Source: Chamaelirium japonicum (taxonomy: Eukaryota > Streptophyta > Magnoliopsida > Liliales > Melanthiaceae). From it: a stretch of DNA of 64,000 nucleotides. The notes beneath the pieces were generated by a model that saw only the letters and a list, made by a program, of their open reading frames with translations, was not told where the DNA came from and ran no database searches. The DNA lies in the NCBI GenBank assembly GCA_947650365.1, contig OX393550.1, positions 55,122,569 through 55,186,568 of the forward strand. The letters run 5' to 3'. The position numbers and the translations under genes were made by a program. Shown here piece by piece: positions 26,801-40,230 of this stretch (the first letter of the stretch is position 1; every line of letters starts with the position of its first letter).

Positions 26801-29800
26801 AACCGTCAAATTTCATTTAAAATCCATTAGGAAGAGTGGTAGATGACTCAAATCCAATAGCCAAAGAAGGCATCGACCATCAAATTTCATTTCTAAGTCT
26901 CTGTGCTTCAATGGTTACAATAATGGCCTTTAAATAGGCTTCAAATAAGATCAAATTAAATCTACCCTAATTCTCTATCCTTCAATTTTATTTCCTGGTT
27001 ACAATGTACCAGGACATTCGAGTGCTACCAAGTTTTGAAACATTTCATTTTGGTGTTGCCATGTTTTGAAGTGTATCAGTTGAGACCAGCGAGATTTGGC
27101 GGGGCCCGAAGAATCCGATGAATTCGGCGGGGTCCAGGAACTTCTAGGCTCCAGCTCAATATGAACAAGATCGACGGTCTTAATTGTATGCCATCCGAGC
27201 TAAGACTAGCAAGAAGAAGTATTACAAGTGCGGCAAGTTGAGACTCGTCACAATTGCAATACTTCCACTTGGCTGGTTTTAGTAGATGACTTGCAGTGAA
27301 GTCCAGTGACGATCCGACAAAGATCTGGCCAAAGTCCGACGAAATTTGGCTAAGATCCGGCGAAGATTTGGTGAGAAACATCGAAATCAGACAATTTGAG
27401 TCGGAATCCGGCAATTTCAATTGAAATCCGAATGATAAGTGGCGAATCAGTAGCTTTCGGTCGAAATGTTTGGTTTCAAACGAAACTAGTTCCCTCAATT
27501 TATAGGCTCAGCCATAAAATGGGCCGAAATGACCGAAATCCCCTTGAAATGATTGAATTTTGGCTGATTTCGTAGACAGCCCACCGAAAGTACCTCGAAA
27601 TGATCGAAATTGGTTGATTTCGCTGAAAGTCCGCTGAAAGTGCCAACATGTTTCGACCCCAGTCTATTGCACCACCTCCCCCCCACACGTGCTTTTATTC
27701 AAAATTTGTCTGGACTGCACGAAATTCAAGCAAATTGATGTGATCCGACTTGGGCCCAAGCCTGTTGGCCCATCCGAAGGTCCATCCTAGCCTGCCATGG
27801 ATGGATAAGGCAGGATATCTCTTATGATATCTTTTAGAATATTTTTATATTTGAGATCTTTATTTTAGGCAAGTTGTTAGGATAATTATTGGCTTTTAAT
27901 TTTGTTGTCATCTTTATCTTTCCTTTTAGCCTATTTAAAGGTCCCCATTGTAACCATTGAAAAATCATGATGAATGAAAATTGATGGCGGATGCCTTCGT
28001 TGGCTCATGGATTTGAGTCCCCTATCTTGTATCCTGATGGATTTCAGGCCCCCTCTCATCTGAGTTTCTAATCTTTTCTTCTCTGTCACGATTCTTATCC
28101 CCTCGGTCACTTCCCTCTCGGTGATTCCGTATCACTTGTTATCCTTTTACAAAGAAAATACAAAAATATTACACCGCCTCCATCTAACGCTTTTCGACGA
28201 CGCGCGCCTGCATTAAGTTGGTATCAGAGTTCCGGGCTTCATGGCGTTCCCGCACCACAAAACGATCTTCGCTTCGATCGCGGTTGTCCATCATCATCGT
28301 CACCATCCTCGTCGATTCGTCATCTTCTTGGTACGTCGCCCTACAATCCCAACAAAAAAAAAAGAGGAGATCAGATCTGTTGAAAAAAGAAAAAAGGAAA
28401 AAGAAAAAGAGAGATCAGATATGTTGAGAGAAAAGAGAGAGAGAGAGAGAGAGCGCATACCTACCCACCTACTTTATTCCGGAATTGACAAATAAAGAAA
28501 TAAAATTGTCCATCTGCTGGGAGCTGGGCAAGTGCTGAGGCTGTTCTCACTAATCAGTTATTCCCTGATGCAAGTACTAGAAGAATTTAATTGTGTACCT
28601 GAAAATTTTCCCACCTTTCAACCTGTGATGTAATGATGTAAGTTATTGGTTATTCCGGGCAATTTGTATCTTCAGTTTTATATCCAGTTCCTTATTCAAT
28701 GTGTTCATGTAGTTAATTCCTTAGGTTATTTATTAGTGTTTCTGATTGATGTCCAGTTCTTAATATTGCTCACAATTTCTTTTCTGTGATGTTTTTTTAC
28801 AGACCCTTCTACATGCACTCTCTCTATTAATGTCCCAACTGTATTTGCAAGCTCTAAAGAATCAATAACAGCATGTACCCTTTATTATGACAAAGGACCA
28901 GAGCCATGGCTCCGCAAGGCAAGTACTGACGCATGGCTTTCTACGGGGATTGGTGAGGTCATTGATGGGAATGATGGATCCTATCATGACCAGGGAGACA
29001 TATATTGTCTCGTTTGTTATGAAAGTGGTACACTCGAAATTTTCGACGTCCCAAGTTTTAAATGTGTATTTTCTGTTGATAATTTCATTTCTGGAAAATT
29101 GCATCTTGTGGATACATGTATTAGGGAACCAACCAAAACCCCTCAGAAAATTAAGAACAAAAAGTTTGAAGGGGCAGCAGACCAAGTGAAGAAAGAGCAT
29201 CTACAAAACCTGAAGATAGTTGAGTTGGCCATGCACAGATGGTCAGGCCAATATAGTCGACCATTTCTTTTTGGATTAATGAATGATGGGACAATGCTCT
29301 CCTATCATGCTTATTTATACGAAGGCTTGGAAAATGCATCAAAAGTAATAGATGCAGTTTCCCCTCACGATTCTGTTGATCTAAGCAGCATAAGCACTTC
29401 AAGGCTTAGAAATTTGAGATTTGTTCGTGTTTCCATTGACACCACTACACGGGAGGAATCATCAAATGTGGTCGAGCGACCAAGAATTACAATGTTTAAG
29501 AATATCAGTGGATATCAAGGTTTTTTCCTTTCTGGAACAAAACCAGCTTGGTTTATGGTCTGCAGGGAACGACTTCGAGTCCATCCGCAGGTATGCTTAC
29601 CGATGTACCTTTCTTTCTTTTGTTTTATCTATGCAATTAGTTGGGGCCCTTGTGGGCAACCTTTATGATGTCTTTTATTTGTCATGTCACTAATTTCAGT
29701 ACATAGATGGTGTCTAATTTAAGTGTCCTTTCAGAAGAATATATGCATATAATAATCGTCCATTATGAAGAGTATATCTATCTAATAAGTTGTGTATGGA

Positions 29801-32800
29801 AAACTCATGCACACGGGTTCTCTAGCATGCAGATGTGTGATTTGCTGTAAGGAAATACAAAATACACTAGAAAATAGGAAAAACATGACAAATCTGTTGG
29901 ATGATAGGGTTTTGTCTACAAAGTAGGATCCATGTGTCCGACATTAACAAATTGAAAAGGGTTTCTTACATGCGATCATGTTTATGTTGTATTAAAACGT
30001 TTGTAGCTACCATGCATTTTAATGAACATCAAATCTATAAAGGTAAACTGAAGTGTTGTTCTATTTATCTAAGCTCATTGTGCTGTGTCTTTTACAAAGG
30101 TAACCTTTATGATTTTATTATGTTGGTTTGATTTGTGAGACTAAATAGAGTTATCCTGGGAGGATTAGTAAAATTTTTCATGTTTATTTCCAATATTGTA
30201 TCCCCATGAGGATGACATAGTGCCCACTGCTACATGTGTGTGTGTGTGTGCTGACCCAGGTTGATAGTTTGATATGGGCCCTTAGAAGTCAGGTTACATG
30301 GGCACTCACATTTATATCACAAAGCCTTCTCCTATAAAGAATTTTGTTCAGTTCATTCTTTCTTTTAAGTATTGGAGCTATGAAAGGAATCCTCAAGTTC
30401 AATGATCAATTGTGTCAAACAGTTTATATGGAACAGAACTTTATAACTCAACTGAAAAGAGAGACCACTCAAATTCGATTGTCAAGGCATTAGGCGAGCT
30501 ATGGACGAAGTTGCTTCGTTTAAGACTCTTTGACCTTGTTGACTTGCATCTTGCGGGCAGGAAGTTCACATGGAGGAACAAAAGAGTGACTCCTTTTGCG
30601 AGATTAGACATATTTCTCATTTTGGATGGATGGGACACTCTTTATCCTAAGTGCTTGCAATCGGATCTTCAAGTGTTTGTCTCTGACCATGCACCTCTTC
30701 TATCAGACTCATGTTTGTCCATCCAGAGGCCCATCCAGAGGCCCCTTCGTTGATTCATATTTGAGAAGATGTGGTCAAAGGACCCCTCCTTTGATCTTCC
30801 ATTTAGAAGATGGTGGATACAACTCCTGCTGGACTACAATTCACTTAGGAATTTAGTCAGGAAGCTCAGAGGGTTACTTCAAAAAACCAGAGGTTGGGAG
30901 CTTCTCGGGAATTTAGACTTCCTGGAAATTAAAGATGAGACCCATATCCTCTCAGATGGTGATAGATCTTCTCTCTCTTCACTCCAGGATGAGTTTAGTG
31001 GTATTTATATCAAAGAAGAGATCATCTAGAAGCAGAGGGCCAGCAAGAAGTAGGTGAAACTTGGTGATCTTAATACCTTTTACTTATAAGCATATCATGT
31101 CTTAATACCTTTTTAAAAAACGCTAGACATATCATATCACAACTATAAGCTAGGTCTTCACTTATATTCAGATTTGATATCAATTATTTAGAAAATCAGC
31201 AACAAAGCAATGTGATATCAGAAATTCAGGCCGAACCAAATCCGAATCATGGTATATTTTGTGGTGGTGGTTGAGGGTGTGGGTGGGGGGATTCTGTTTG
31301 GATCAGCCAAGCCCTCCAACCATGCATGCATAGAGAGCGGGAGAAACTTCAGTACTCCCAGGTATAATTAATGTAGTTATACCTTGGTGCTATGATTTAT
31401 AGTGGGCTACCAAAAGAAAGAACATACTTTTGTAGTTATAAAAAGGCATTTGATTGTTTGATCCATAGTTTGGATGGTCCATGTGGTTTTTTATCTTGTG
31501 TACGCTGTGATAAACAGAATGGTTCCTTGATACCTACTTTGGTCTAAGGATAGACCTCGGGTAAGTGAGAGAATAAGGATTATCTTGTTAGATGTTTCGA
31601 GGATGAGACAAACTTGGAATAGTCATCCCTAATTTACCCCCACCTTACCCCTCCCCAACCCCCGGTCATTTATCCATATACCACGGGAAGGGAAAAATTT
31701 AAGAGTGCTGAGTGAGGAGCCAATTCCCATTTGCCTCTCACTCTAGCTTCTGTTATTGACATCTTTACCTTTGTCCATTGAAAGTCTGTCCATTGGTCAG
31801 TGACCCCATATCCGACCATGTTTTTTTTCCCCCTCCTAGGCATGATTCAATACTTTTGGTTCTTCTATAAATTGTAGATCCTATAGTTTCTTGATTATGC
31901 ACTTAGGCATAAATCCAATAATTTTATGACTATACAGTCTATACTTAGGCATAAGCCCCCTAATCTTTTTTCTCTAACTATACTTAATCTAACTTCTACC
32001 CTTCATACCAAAGTCTTGAGAGGTGCAGTTATACGTAGTGGCGTTTTACCTGCTGTGAGGCTGGGCTTGGGGTGACCCATGAATTTGTGAAATATTAAAC
32101 TTAATAATATAAATATTATTAAAGTAGTATAAACATAGTGAAGATAATAAACAACAACTAAAATTGAGTAAAGAATAAATATAAGCATACTAGCCTATAT
32201 AATTGTATAGAATCATATGCACGCCATATACAATCATACATGAGATAAAAGGCAGGGAAATCATATTCGGGTAGTGAATCATATATACAAAGCACTCAAC
32301 TTGTATCAATATATGAATGGAAAATAATTGAACTGTGAATTAATTTAATAACTGAAGCAAAGAAAACAGTTTAATATATCTATAGTTGCGAGCCCATAAA
32401 AAAAAACCGAGGAATAAGAAAAAAAAGAACACGTACATGTGGAGTGCAAAGGATTGTCGCATGAAGAGTCGTTGATACCAGATGGTCGCAGAGGTTGTGC
32501 TAGGACTGTCAATGGGTTTGTTCTGAATCAAGCCACCCCAATCCCAAACTTGTGAGTATATGCCCAAATCCGGCCCAAAATTAAAATTCGAACTTGGGCA
32601 CATGGCCTAATTTTTTTTATAAATCCAAAGCCCAAATCTGGTTAAGCCCGAACTTCTAGCAAGGTATATGCTAAATCCTATTTTTTCTCTTGATGACACA
32701 GTAAAATGGGAAAATAACATTGATTATAACAAATATTAAAAGGATATATGTTAAGTAATGTTCCTAATGTTTGAGGCATTGATATTTGAAAAGTAGATGC

Positions 32801-35800
32801 ATGTAAATTTTTTTTATTCATTGTATGTAAAAAATAAAAATAAAATAATTCGTACTTTGGTTCGGGCTGTGAGTTGGGATGATAGGTTGTCCATAATCGA
32901 CGCATAATATGTTCGGGCTTGGATTCTCAAGCCCATCACAGTCCAAAGCCTAAGTTAACTCTGCATAAATTAGGCCCAAATTGGGCTTGGTCCATGGGCC
33001 TTCGACTAGCTCGGGCCCATTTACAGCTCTAGAAGGTGTTGATTGGTTGGTATTGCTCAACGGCTGGCTAATTGTATAAGGGGGTGCCAGAGCCAAAGCC
33101 ACTCGAGACAAAGGAATGAGGCGGTCTGATGCGGAGCATTTGGATCGCTCTCAAGTTTTGGCGTACTAGTGGACACCCCTACCATCCGGCACGCCCAGCA
33201 TGCATTGCAATGCGCAATGAGGAGAATAAATTATTTTCGGATTTAAAAATTCTAGAAAATTCTATTTTTGGAATAAAATATTATTTTCGGATTAAAATAA
33301 TTATTTTATTCCGAAAATATTATTTAAACCGAAAATAGGATATTTTAGGGATTTATTAAATATGACAAGTTTAATTTATGTTGTGATTTGGGATGGATCC
33401 AAATCTTTTGATTTTAGAAATCTTTTCTTTTATGACAACTTTAAATTATGGTGTGATTTGGGATGCATCCAAATATTTTGGATTTAGGAAATCTTTTCTG
33501 TTACGAAGGTCATAATCTTTTATTGTTTTGTGGTTACTTGATGACCAAGTATTGTAAGCCTATTTATAAGCATCCCCTATGATGAATAAAGCAGTGACTG
33601 ATTATGAATGAAAATTGAAACGTTGCTTTCATGCGTGTTCTCATGTGAGTATTCGTGAGGGATAGACCTTGGGCCTTTGGTCGGAATCTTCGTGAGGTGA
33701 GAGATTTCGAGCTTCGGCCAAGATCCCTGTTACGTGCTCTTTGTTCTCGCAATGATCCTCCATCCCTGACCCTACTTCGACCTTCTCGCATCTCCACAAC
33801 AACGAGACGAGTTATTGTGTGGGACAACGGGGTTGTCCTACATTTTTTGAGTCAAAGCGGGCTTGACGGATTCCGCTTCCGTCAAACGATCTAACATTGA
33901 CATCATCACTTGCGGTTCGTTGTCACTCGTCATTGGCAATGGCTATTTACGCATTTTACATTATTTCAAGGCTGTTTTGAAGCAAACATGGCAGAACGTT
34001 GTCCTGTCAAAGCCCCCTCTTTTCTCTCCATGTCATTAACATGGAAGTCTACAAGTTGTTCGTCCATCAACTCCAGAAATATCCGCTTGATTTCTTTCGC
34101 TCTCTATCGTCAAGTTTGGTATTCACCATTTATTTCCTCGTCGGAGAACAACTCACCTCTCTCGGTCTTCCGACGAAACCATTCACTGATTGTGCTTTGC
34201 GTATGCATCTGCGACCAGAGATCATAGAGATCGAGGCACACTCTGTTTTTGATGACAGAGAGTGAGTTGGCACGACGACGACTGCAAAACAAGGATCTTG
34301 TTAGACGTCGAAGCCGAGCCGAGTCCTTCCACTTCTTATCCAGTAAGAAGTCCCTGTCCCCTACATAGCCTCCCGCTCTGTTGGCTACACCTGCATCAGA
34401 GCCTTCGGTGAAGCGACCACCACCAGAGGAATTTGCTCCACCACTCATGCTACCACCTGTGGTGCTTGCACCGTCGGTCCCACCGTCGCCTCCTACACCA
34501 CCTGCCCCAGTGCCCTCAGTGGACACCGTTAAAGAAAATTTTGCTAGCCAAATCGAAGTTGGGTGTTGATTCAACGCACTAGTCTCGACGATCAATTTCA
34601 TCAGGCGAGATCACCCACCCACGGCTTTGGTCCTTCGTCAATGTCACCTCTGCTTTGGCATATTCTTCTTCGAGATGCTACTGCATCGGGCTCACGCGAC
34701 CGTCTTCACCAGTCGGTGCCTGACCTTTCTGATTCCTTGTCCCCTCTCGACGATAACACATCCTTCGCGGCGCCTAGGCCTTTTCAAGCCCGGTCGCCTA
34801 GGCCACAGCCTTGGTTGGCGGCCTATATAAATAATTTTTTTATTTTTATTTTTTGTTTTTTTTTCTCTTCTTTTTGTTTCCTTTTTCAATGTACGTATGA
34901 TCCACATACTTAACTACCATTTCCTATGTCTCTTTTCTTACCTATCTATCTATATCTTCTATGTTAGAGTTGTCTAATGTTCATTTTACTAGGGTTAATG
35001 TTATTGTTTGCTTATGGAATTTTTTTTCTTGTTGAATTATCTTTCTATATACATGTGATTTATCTTCTCTGGTGCTTCGATTTCTCCAATTTTAGGGTTG
35101 TGCTAATTTTTTATGATTTGTTTATTATTCTTGATTTGTTTCGTAATGAATGTTAGGGACATAGGATTTTTAACGTTCTAACGAGATTATAACTTTTTAA
35201 TAGTAACATAATTTGATTCATTGATTGTTACATATTGATAATGTATGACATGTATGATTTTACATATTCACATTTCAGTGAGTTAGCATGACAATGATTA
35301 CATGAATATTCTTTTTGGATAAGAATGTTTGATTAATTTCATATAAAGTTTTTGATGGTATTATGCTTATTATTTGTTCAAATCCGAATATTATCCCATG
35401 TATATAAAATTTTAAATTTTTAAAAAAAGATGTTGCGTAGGCACTGCCTAGGCCAGACCGCCTAGGCATCGCCTGGCTGCCTTGACAACACTGTTCGCGC
35501 GGGACTCACCTCTGGTGTACCAGTTATCGTGCACACGGTAAACGCTGGGTAGCCAAGTGCGGAGCGGATAACTGCTGAAAGCATCTAAGTAGTAAGCCCA
35601 CCCCAAGATGAGTGTCCTATTCCGACTTCCCCAGAGCCCCCAGTAGCACAGCGGAGACAGCAACGGGTTCTCTGCCCCTGAGGGAATGGAGCGACAGAAG
35701 TATTGAAAATCCAAGATAAGGTCACGGACCCACGGTGAGACGAGCCGTTTATCATTACGATAGGTGTCAAGTGGAAGTGCAGTGATGTATGCAGCTGAGG

Positions 35801-38659
35801 CATCCTAACAGACCGAGAGATTTGAACCTTGTTCCTACACGACCTGATCAATTCGATCATGCACTCGCCATCTATTTTCATTATTCAACTCTTTGACAAC
35901 ATGAAAAAACCAAAAGCTCTGCCCTTCCATCCCTTGGATAGATAGAGAGGGAGGGCAGAGGCCTTTGGTGTCCCTTCCAGTCAAAGAATTAATTGGGGCC
36001 TCACAATCACTAGCCAATATGCTTTTCTCTCATGCCTTTCTTCGTTCATGGTTCGATATTTGCCTAGGCATCGCCTGGATGCCTTGACAACACTATTTGC
36101 GCGGGACTCGGGGGATACTTATGTTGTGGTGCGGTCTCGCCTACTCGTTCTCCATCACTAGCTCTTGACGCTGACTAGCTACTCGGGAGACCCCGGTGAC
36201 TGAGGTGGTCCCGCTCCCTGCCTTGGCCCCATGTAACTCGAGGTCGAGTTATTTCGCTGCCGGGGAGTATGATGTAGGAGCATTTGGACCGTCTGCAAGT
36301 TTTGGTGCACTAGTGGACCACCCCTACCATCCGGCACGCCCAGCATGCATCGCAATGCGTGATGAGGAGAATAAATTATTTTCAGGTTTTAAAATTCCAG
36401 AAAATGCTATGTTTGGAATAAAATATTATTTCCGCATTAAATAATTATTTTATTCTGAAAATATTATTTTAATCCAAAAATAGGATATTTAGGGATTTAT
36501 TAAATGTGGCAAGTTTAAATTAGGGAGACTTAACCTTAATTCCTTTTAGCAGATGCAATATTAGCTAAAGGACATGCAATGTTTCAATATTGACAAGTCT
36601 CTCACGAACATTGCGTGCTACAGCAAGTCCCTCATCCTTATTTACCCCTCAAGTACTACAGAAAGAGTATCGATTCATCTCCAGAAAGAGTATCCATTCG
36701 TTGATTGACACTATTCATGTAGCGATTGCTACAGTGATTTCACTATAGCTGCTACAATGATTTCACTATAGCTGCTACAATGATTTCACTATAGCTGCTA
36801 CAGTGATTTCACTGTAGCTAGAGTATCAATTCGATTTGGTAAGATTATCAATTTAGCGAATTGTTTGTTGCTACAATGATTTCATTGTAGCTGCTACATT
36901 GATTTCACTGTAGCAAGAGTATCAATTAACTGAATGGATACTCTTTTTGAAGACGAATGGATACTCTTGCTATAGTGAAATCATTGTAGCAACCTCAACA
37001 TGCACAATGTCACTTGGTGAATAGATACTCTTGTTGATGACGAATGGATACTCTTTCCGGAGATGAATGCACTCTTGCTACAGTGTTTTCGCTCTACAGT
37101 GAAATCATTGTAGCAAACGCTGCATATATAGTGTTAATCGGTGAATGAATACTCATGCCAAAGACGAATGGATACTCTTGCTGGAAACGAATGGATACTA
37201 TAGCTGGAGGGGCAGTTTTGTAGTTTAAAGGGTAAAGAAAAGTCAATATTTTTGGTTAAGGACGTGCTGTACAAACATGTCCTTAGGGAGGGACTTTAGC
37301 TAATATCCTAACAACTTGTATCCTTTAGCTTAAAATAAAGACTTGTGGAGGGATTTAGGACTAATTAACCCTTTAAATTATGGTGTGATTTGGGATGGAT
37401 CCAAATATTTTAATTTTAGAAATCTTTACTTTTATGGCAAGTATAAATTATGGTGTGATTTGGGATGGATCCAAATCTTTTGGATTTAGGAAATCTTTTC
37501 TGTTAGGAAGGTCATATCTTTTAATATTTTATGGTTACTTGATGACCAAGCATTGTAAGCCTATTTATAACATCCCCTATGTTGAATAAAGCAGTGAATA
37601 ATTATGAATGAAAATTGAAGCATACATTTGATGCGTGTTTTTATGTAAGGATCCGTGAGGGAGAGACCCCTGGGCCTTCGGCCGGAATCTCCATGAGGTG
37701 AGAGACCTCAGGCTTTAGCCAAGGTCTCCGTTACATGCTCTTTATTCTTGCAATGTTCCTCCATCCCCGACCATTCTTCGACCTTCCCGCATCTCCACGA
37801 CGACGAGACGAGCCATCGTGTGGGACAACGGGGTTGTTCTACATCACGCTCACAGTGAAGGGGGCGTTGTGTATTTGATTAGATTATAAACTCATAATTA
37901 TCGGCTTTGCATTTAAGCTATATATGTCTCCCCATCTAAGCGGACGCTCAACCTGTTAGGGCATAAAAAGCATGCCCTAGGTGCCAGGGGCATGTGCCTA
38001 GTTAGTTCCATATGGAGTTTTGCCTAGATTGTGCACGCCAGGCTGTTTTGGTTGTGCCTTGCCCAAGATGAGCCACTAGGCGTGCTTGGGGCTCCTTTTT
38101 ATAACTTTGCACTCTATAGTTATACTTCACTAAATATTCCTTCATGAAAGTGTCAATTGGAAATATGCAAATAGCATCCATATTTCTTACTTTGCCCATC
38201 TAGCATGGCATCAGTATGAGTTATTCAACCTGAAACAGCAAATTTGTAATCAAGCCTATGTTGTATACTAGAAATCTATGCTAACTAATTATTGCCTCCA
38301 TGGCTACCCTTTTATTTTTCTTTGAATCTATGAATGTTAAAAGGATTCCCTTTCCCTTTATGAGGTTGTCTTGTGTTTACTATAGCCATAACCATCTAGC
38401 CTTAACCCATCTATCGGTGTGGTCTTTGTGAATCCTTCTTCACTAATCATTCCTTTTAAGGGTTATCTTTGTTCTGCATGCAAGCCTTTTCATATTAAAG
38501 GCATACCCTAGGGGTCGGGGGGCTGTTGTTCACTGTTTGAGAGAGAGAGAGATAGAGAGAGACGGAGGGATAATCTCGGCCTTCCATCGAATGGGAACAA
38601 ACGGCCCGGATCATTAGTAACTCTTGCTTGTAAGAGCTCAAGAGTGAGAGTATCCCTCC

Positions 38660-38729
<70 letters not shown>

Positions 38730-39105
38730 CCCAGCAAATTTTGACCCAACAAATAACCCAGCACTCTTTGATGCACCTAGAGGTTTTAGAATGGGCTGAT
38801 TTTTTGTGGACATGTTGTCTATGGTATGTTGATCATCCTCACAAAAAATCAGCCCATTCTAAAATCTCTAGGTGCATCAAATGCGCTATTCAAATCAACG
38901 GTTAAAATTGATAGTAGAAAACCGTTGATTTGAAGAGCGTATTTGATGAACTTAGAGGTTTTAGAATGGGCTGATTTTTTATGAGGATGATCAACATACC
39001 ATAAACAACATGTCTACAAAAATTCAGACCATTCTAAAACCTCTAGGTGCATCAAATGGTGTTGGGTTATTGCTGGGTCAAAATATGCTAGGTCAGCCGG
39101 TCCCG

Positions 39106-39202
<97 letters not shown>

Positions 39203-39592
39203 CTGTTATTTTGAGCTGTGAGCTGCAGTAGGAGAAAATGAGCTGCGGGTATGTTGACCCCCCTAAAAGTTTTGGAATTTGATGAAATTTGGTGAGGGTG
39301 TTGTCTAGGGTTAGATGATCATCCTCACCAATTTTAATCAAATTCCAAAACACAAATGGTCGAAGCAAAATCTGCAGATTTTAACGGTGACTGCGGACGA
39401 CAGATTTTGCTTCGACCATTTGACCCCCCTAGAAGTTTTGAAATTTGATGAAAATTGGTGAGGATGATCATCTAACCCTAGACAACACCCTCACCAAATT
39501 TCATCAAATTCCAAAACTTTTAGGGGGGTGAAAACAGCCGCAGCTCACTTTCTAAAACCGCAGCTCACAGCTCACAGCTCACTGTAACATTC

Positions 39593-39657
<65 letters not shown>

Positions 39658-40177
39658 CATATGGGGCCTGGGAAGTTTAATTCGAGTTCACCATTCAAAT
39701 GGTGAACTCGAATTGAGAGGCCGCCACGTGTCCTAAGAAAGTGTTCAACCCTCTTTTTTTTTTCTCTTTGTCTTTTCAATGTTCAACTTTCTTAAATGCC
39801 AACATGCTAGTCCTCCCCTATATTTAGGTGTCACGTGGTATTTTTTTAACTATTTTTTTTAATGGACGGTCAATCCACTCTACTTGGATCATGATTAAAA
39901 AAAAAATTCAAAAGAAAAAAAAACTTAAAACAACCCGATCATTGGCTGGCTGACAAATTTAACGATAAACTGTAGCGTGCAAATACCTCTTGCTATGCTT
40001 AATCTAAAAGTGCCACTTGGCATATTTTTTTTTTCAAATTTTTTTTTTCATAATTATTGTTAGGAAGGGTGAACCCACCTTGATCAACCCCTAACCTCGG
40101 TTAAAAATTACCACGTGGCACTTGAATTGAAGGGAGGACTAGCGTGTTGGCTATTTGGAAGGATCATGCACCCTATT

Positions 40178-40230
<53 letters not shown>

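Larger units (their letters stand above)
35508..36061 (+). other. Nuclear copy of plastid rDNA (NUPT): 23S end, spacer, 4.5S, spacer
   Basis: 554 bp recognisable as plastid inverted-repeat DNA: the 3' end of rrn23 (GGTAAACGCTGGGTAGCCAA, GGAGCGGATAACTGCTGAAA), the short spacer, the whole rrn4.5 region and the rrn4.5-rrn5 spacer up to TTCATGGTTCGATATT, which in plastid genomes leads directly into rrn5. Small changes, including an extra ACCCACG in the 4.5S copy, mark it as a decayed nuclear insertion. It is flanked by 48-bp direct repeats. Read from remembered plastid rRNA sequence. Confidence 0.93.
33127..37843 (+). mobile_element. Old non-autonomous LTR retrotransposon with nested insertions
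   Basis: LTRs at 33127-33842 and 36270-37843 share start (TGATG..GGAGCATTTGG) and end (GGGACAACGGGGTTGT.CTACA). The 3' LTR carries an 849-bp MITE with a 9-bp duplication; without it both LTRs are 716 bp. A rough comparison of the first 100 bases gives about one difference in eight, so the element is old. The purine-rich CCGGGGAGTA precedes the 3' LTR. The internal region shows no gag or pol domain I can name and contains a hAT MITE and a plastid DNA insertion. No target duplication was seen outside the LTRs. The element is broken. Confidence 0.75.

Noticed and set aside
34110-34601. 163-codon minus-strand frame inside the LTR element
   Set aside because: Gly/Ser-rich shadow of a Pro-rich plus frame; no recognised domain on either strand.
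35508-36061. Functional 23S and 4.5S rRNA genes
   Set aside because: Only the 3' end of 23S is present, the segment is flanked by a repair duplication and lies in a nuclear intron; it is a plastid DNA insertion.
36711-37110. CRISPR-like array of regularly repeated palindromes
   Set aside because: Repeats are irregularly spaced, variable and in both orientations within a MITE of a plant genome.
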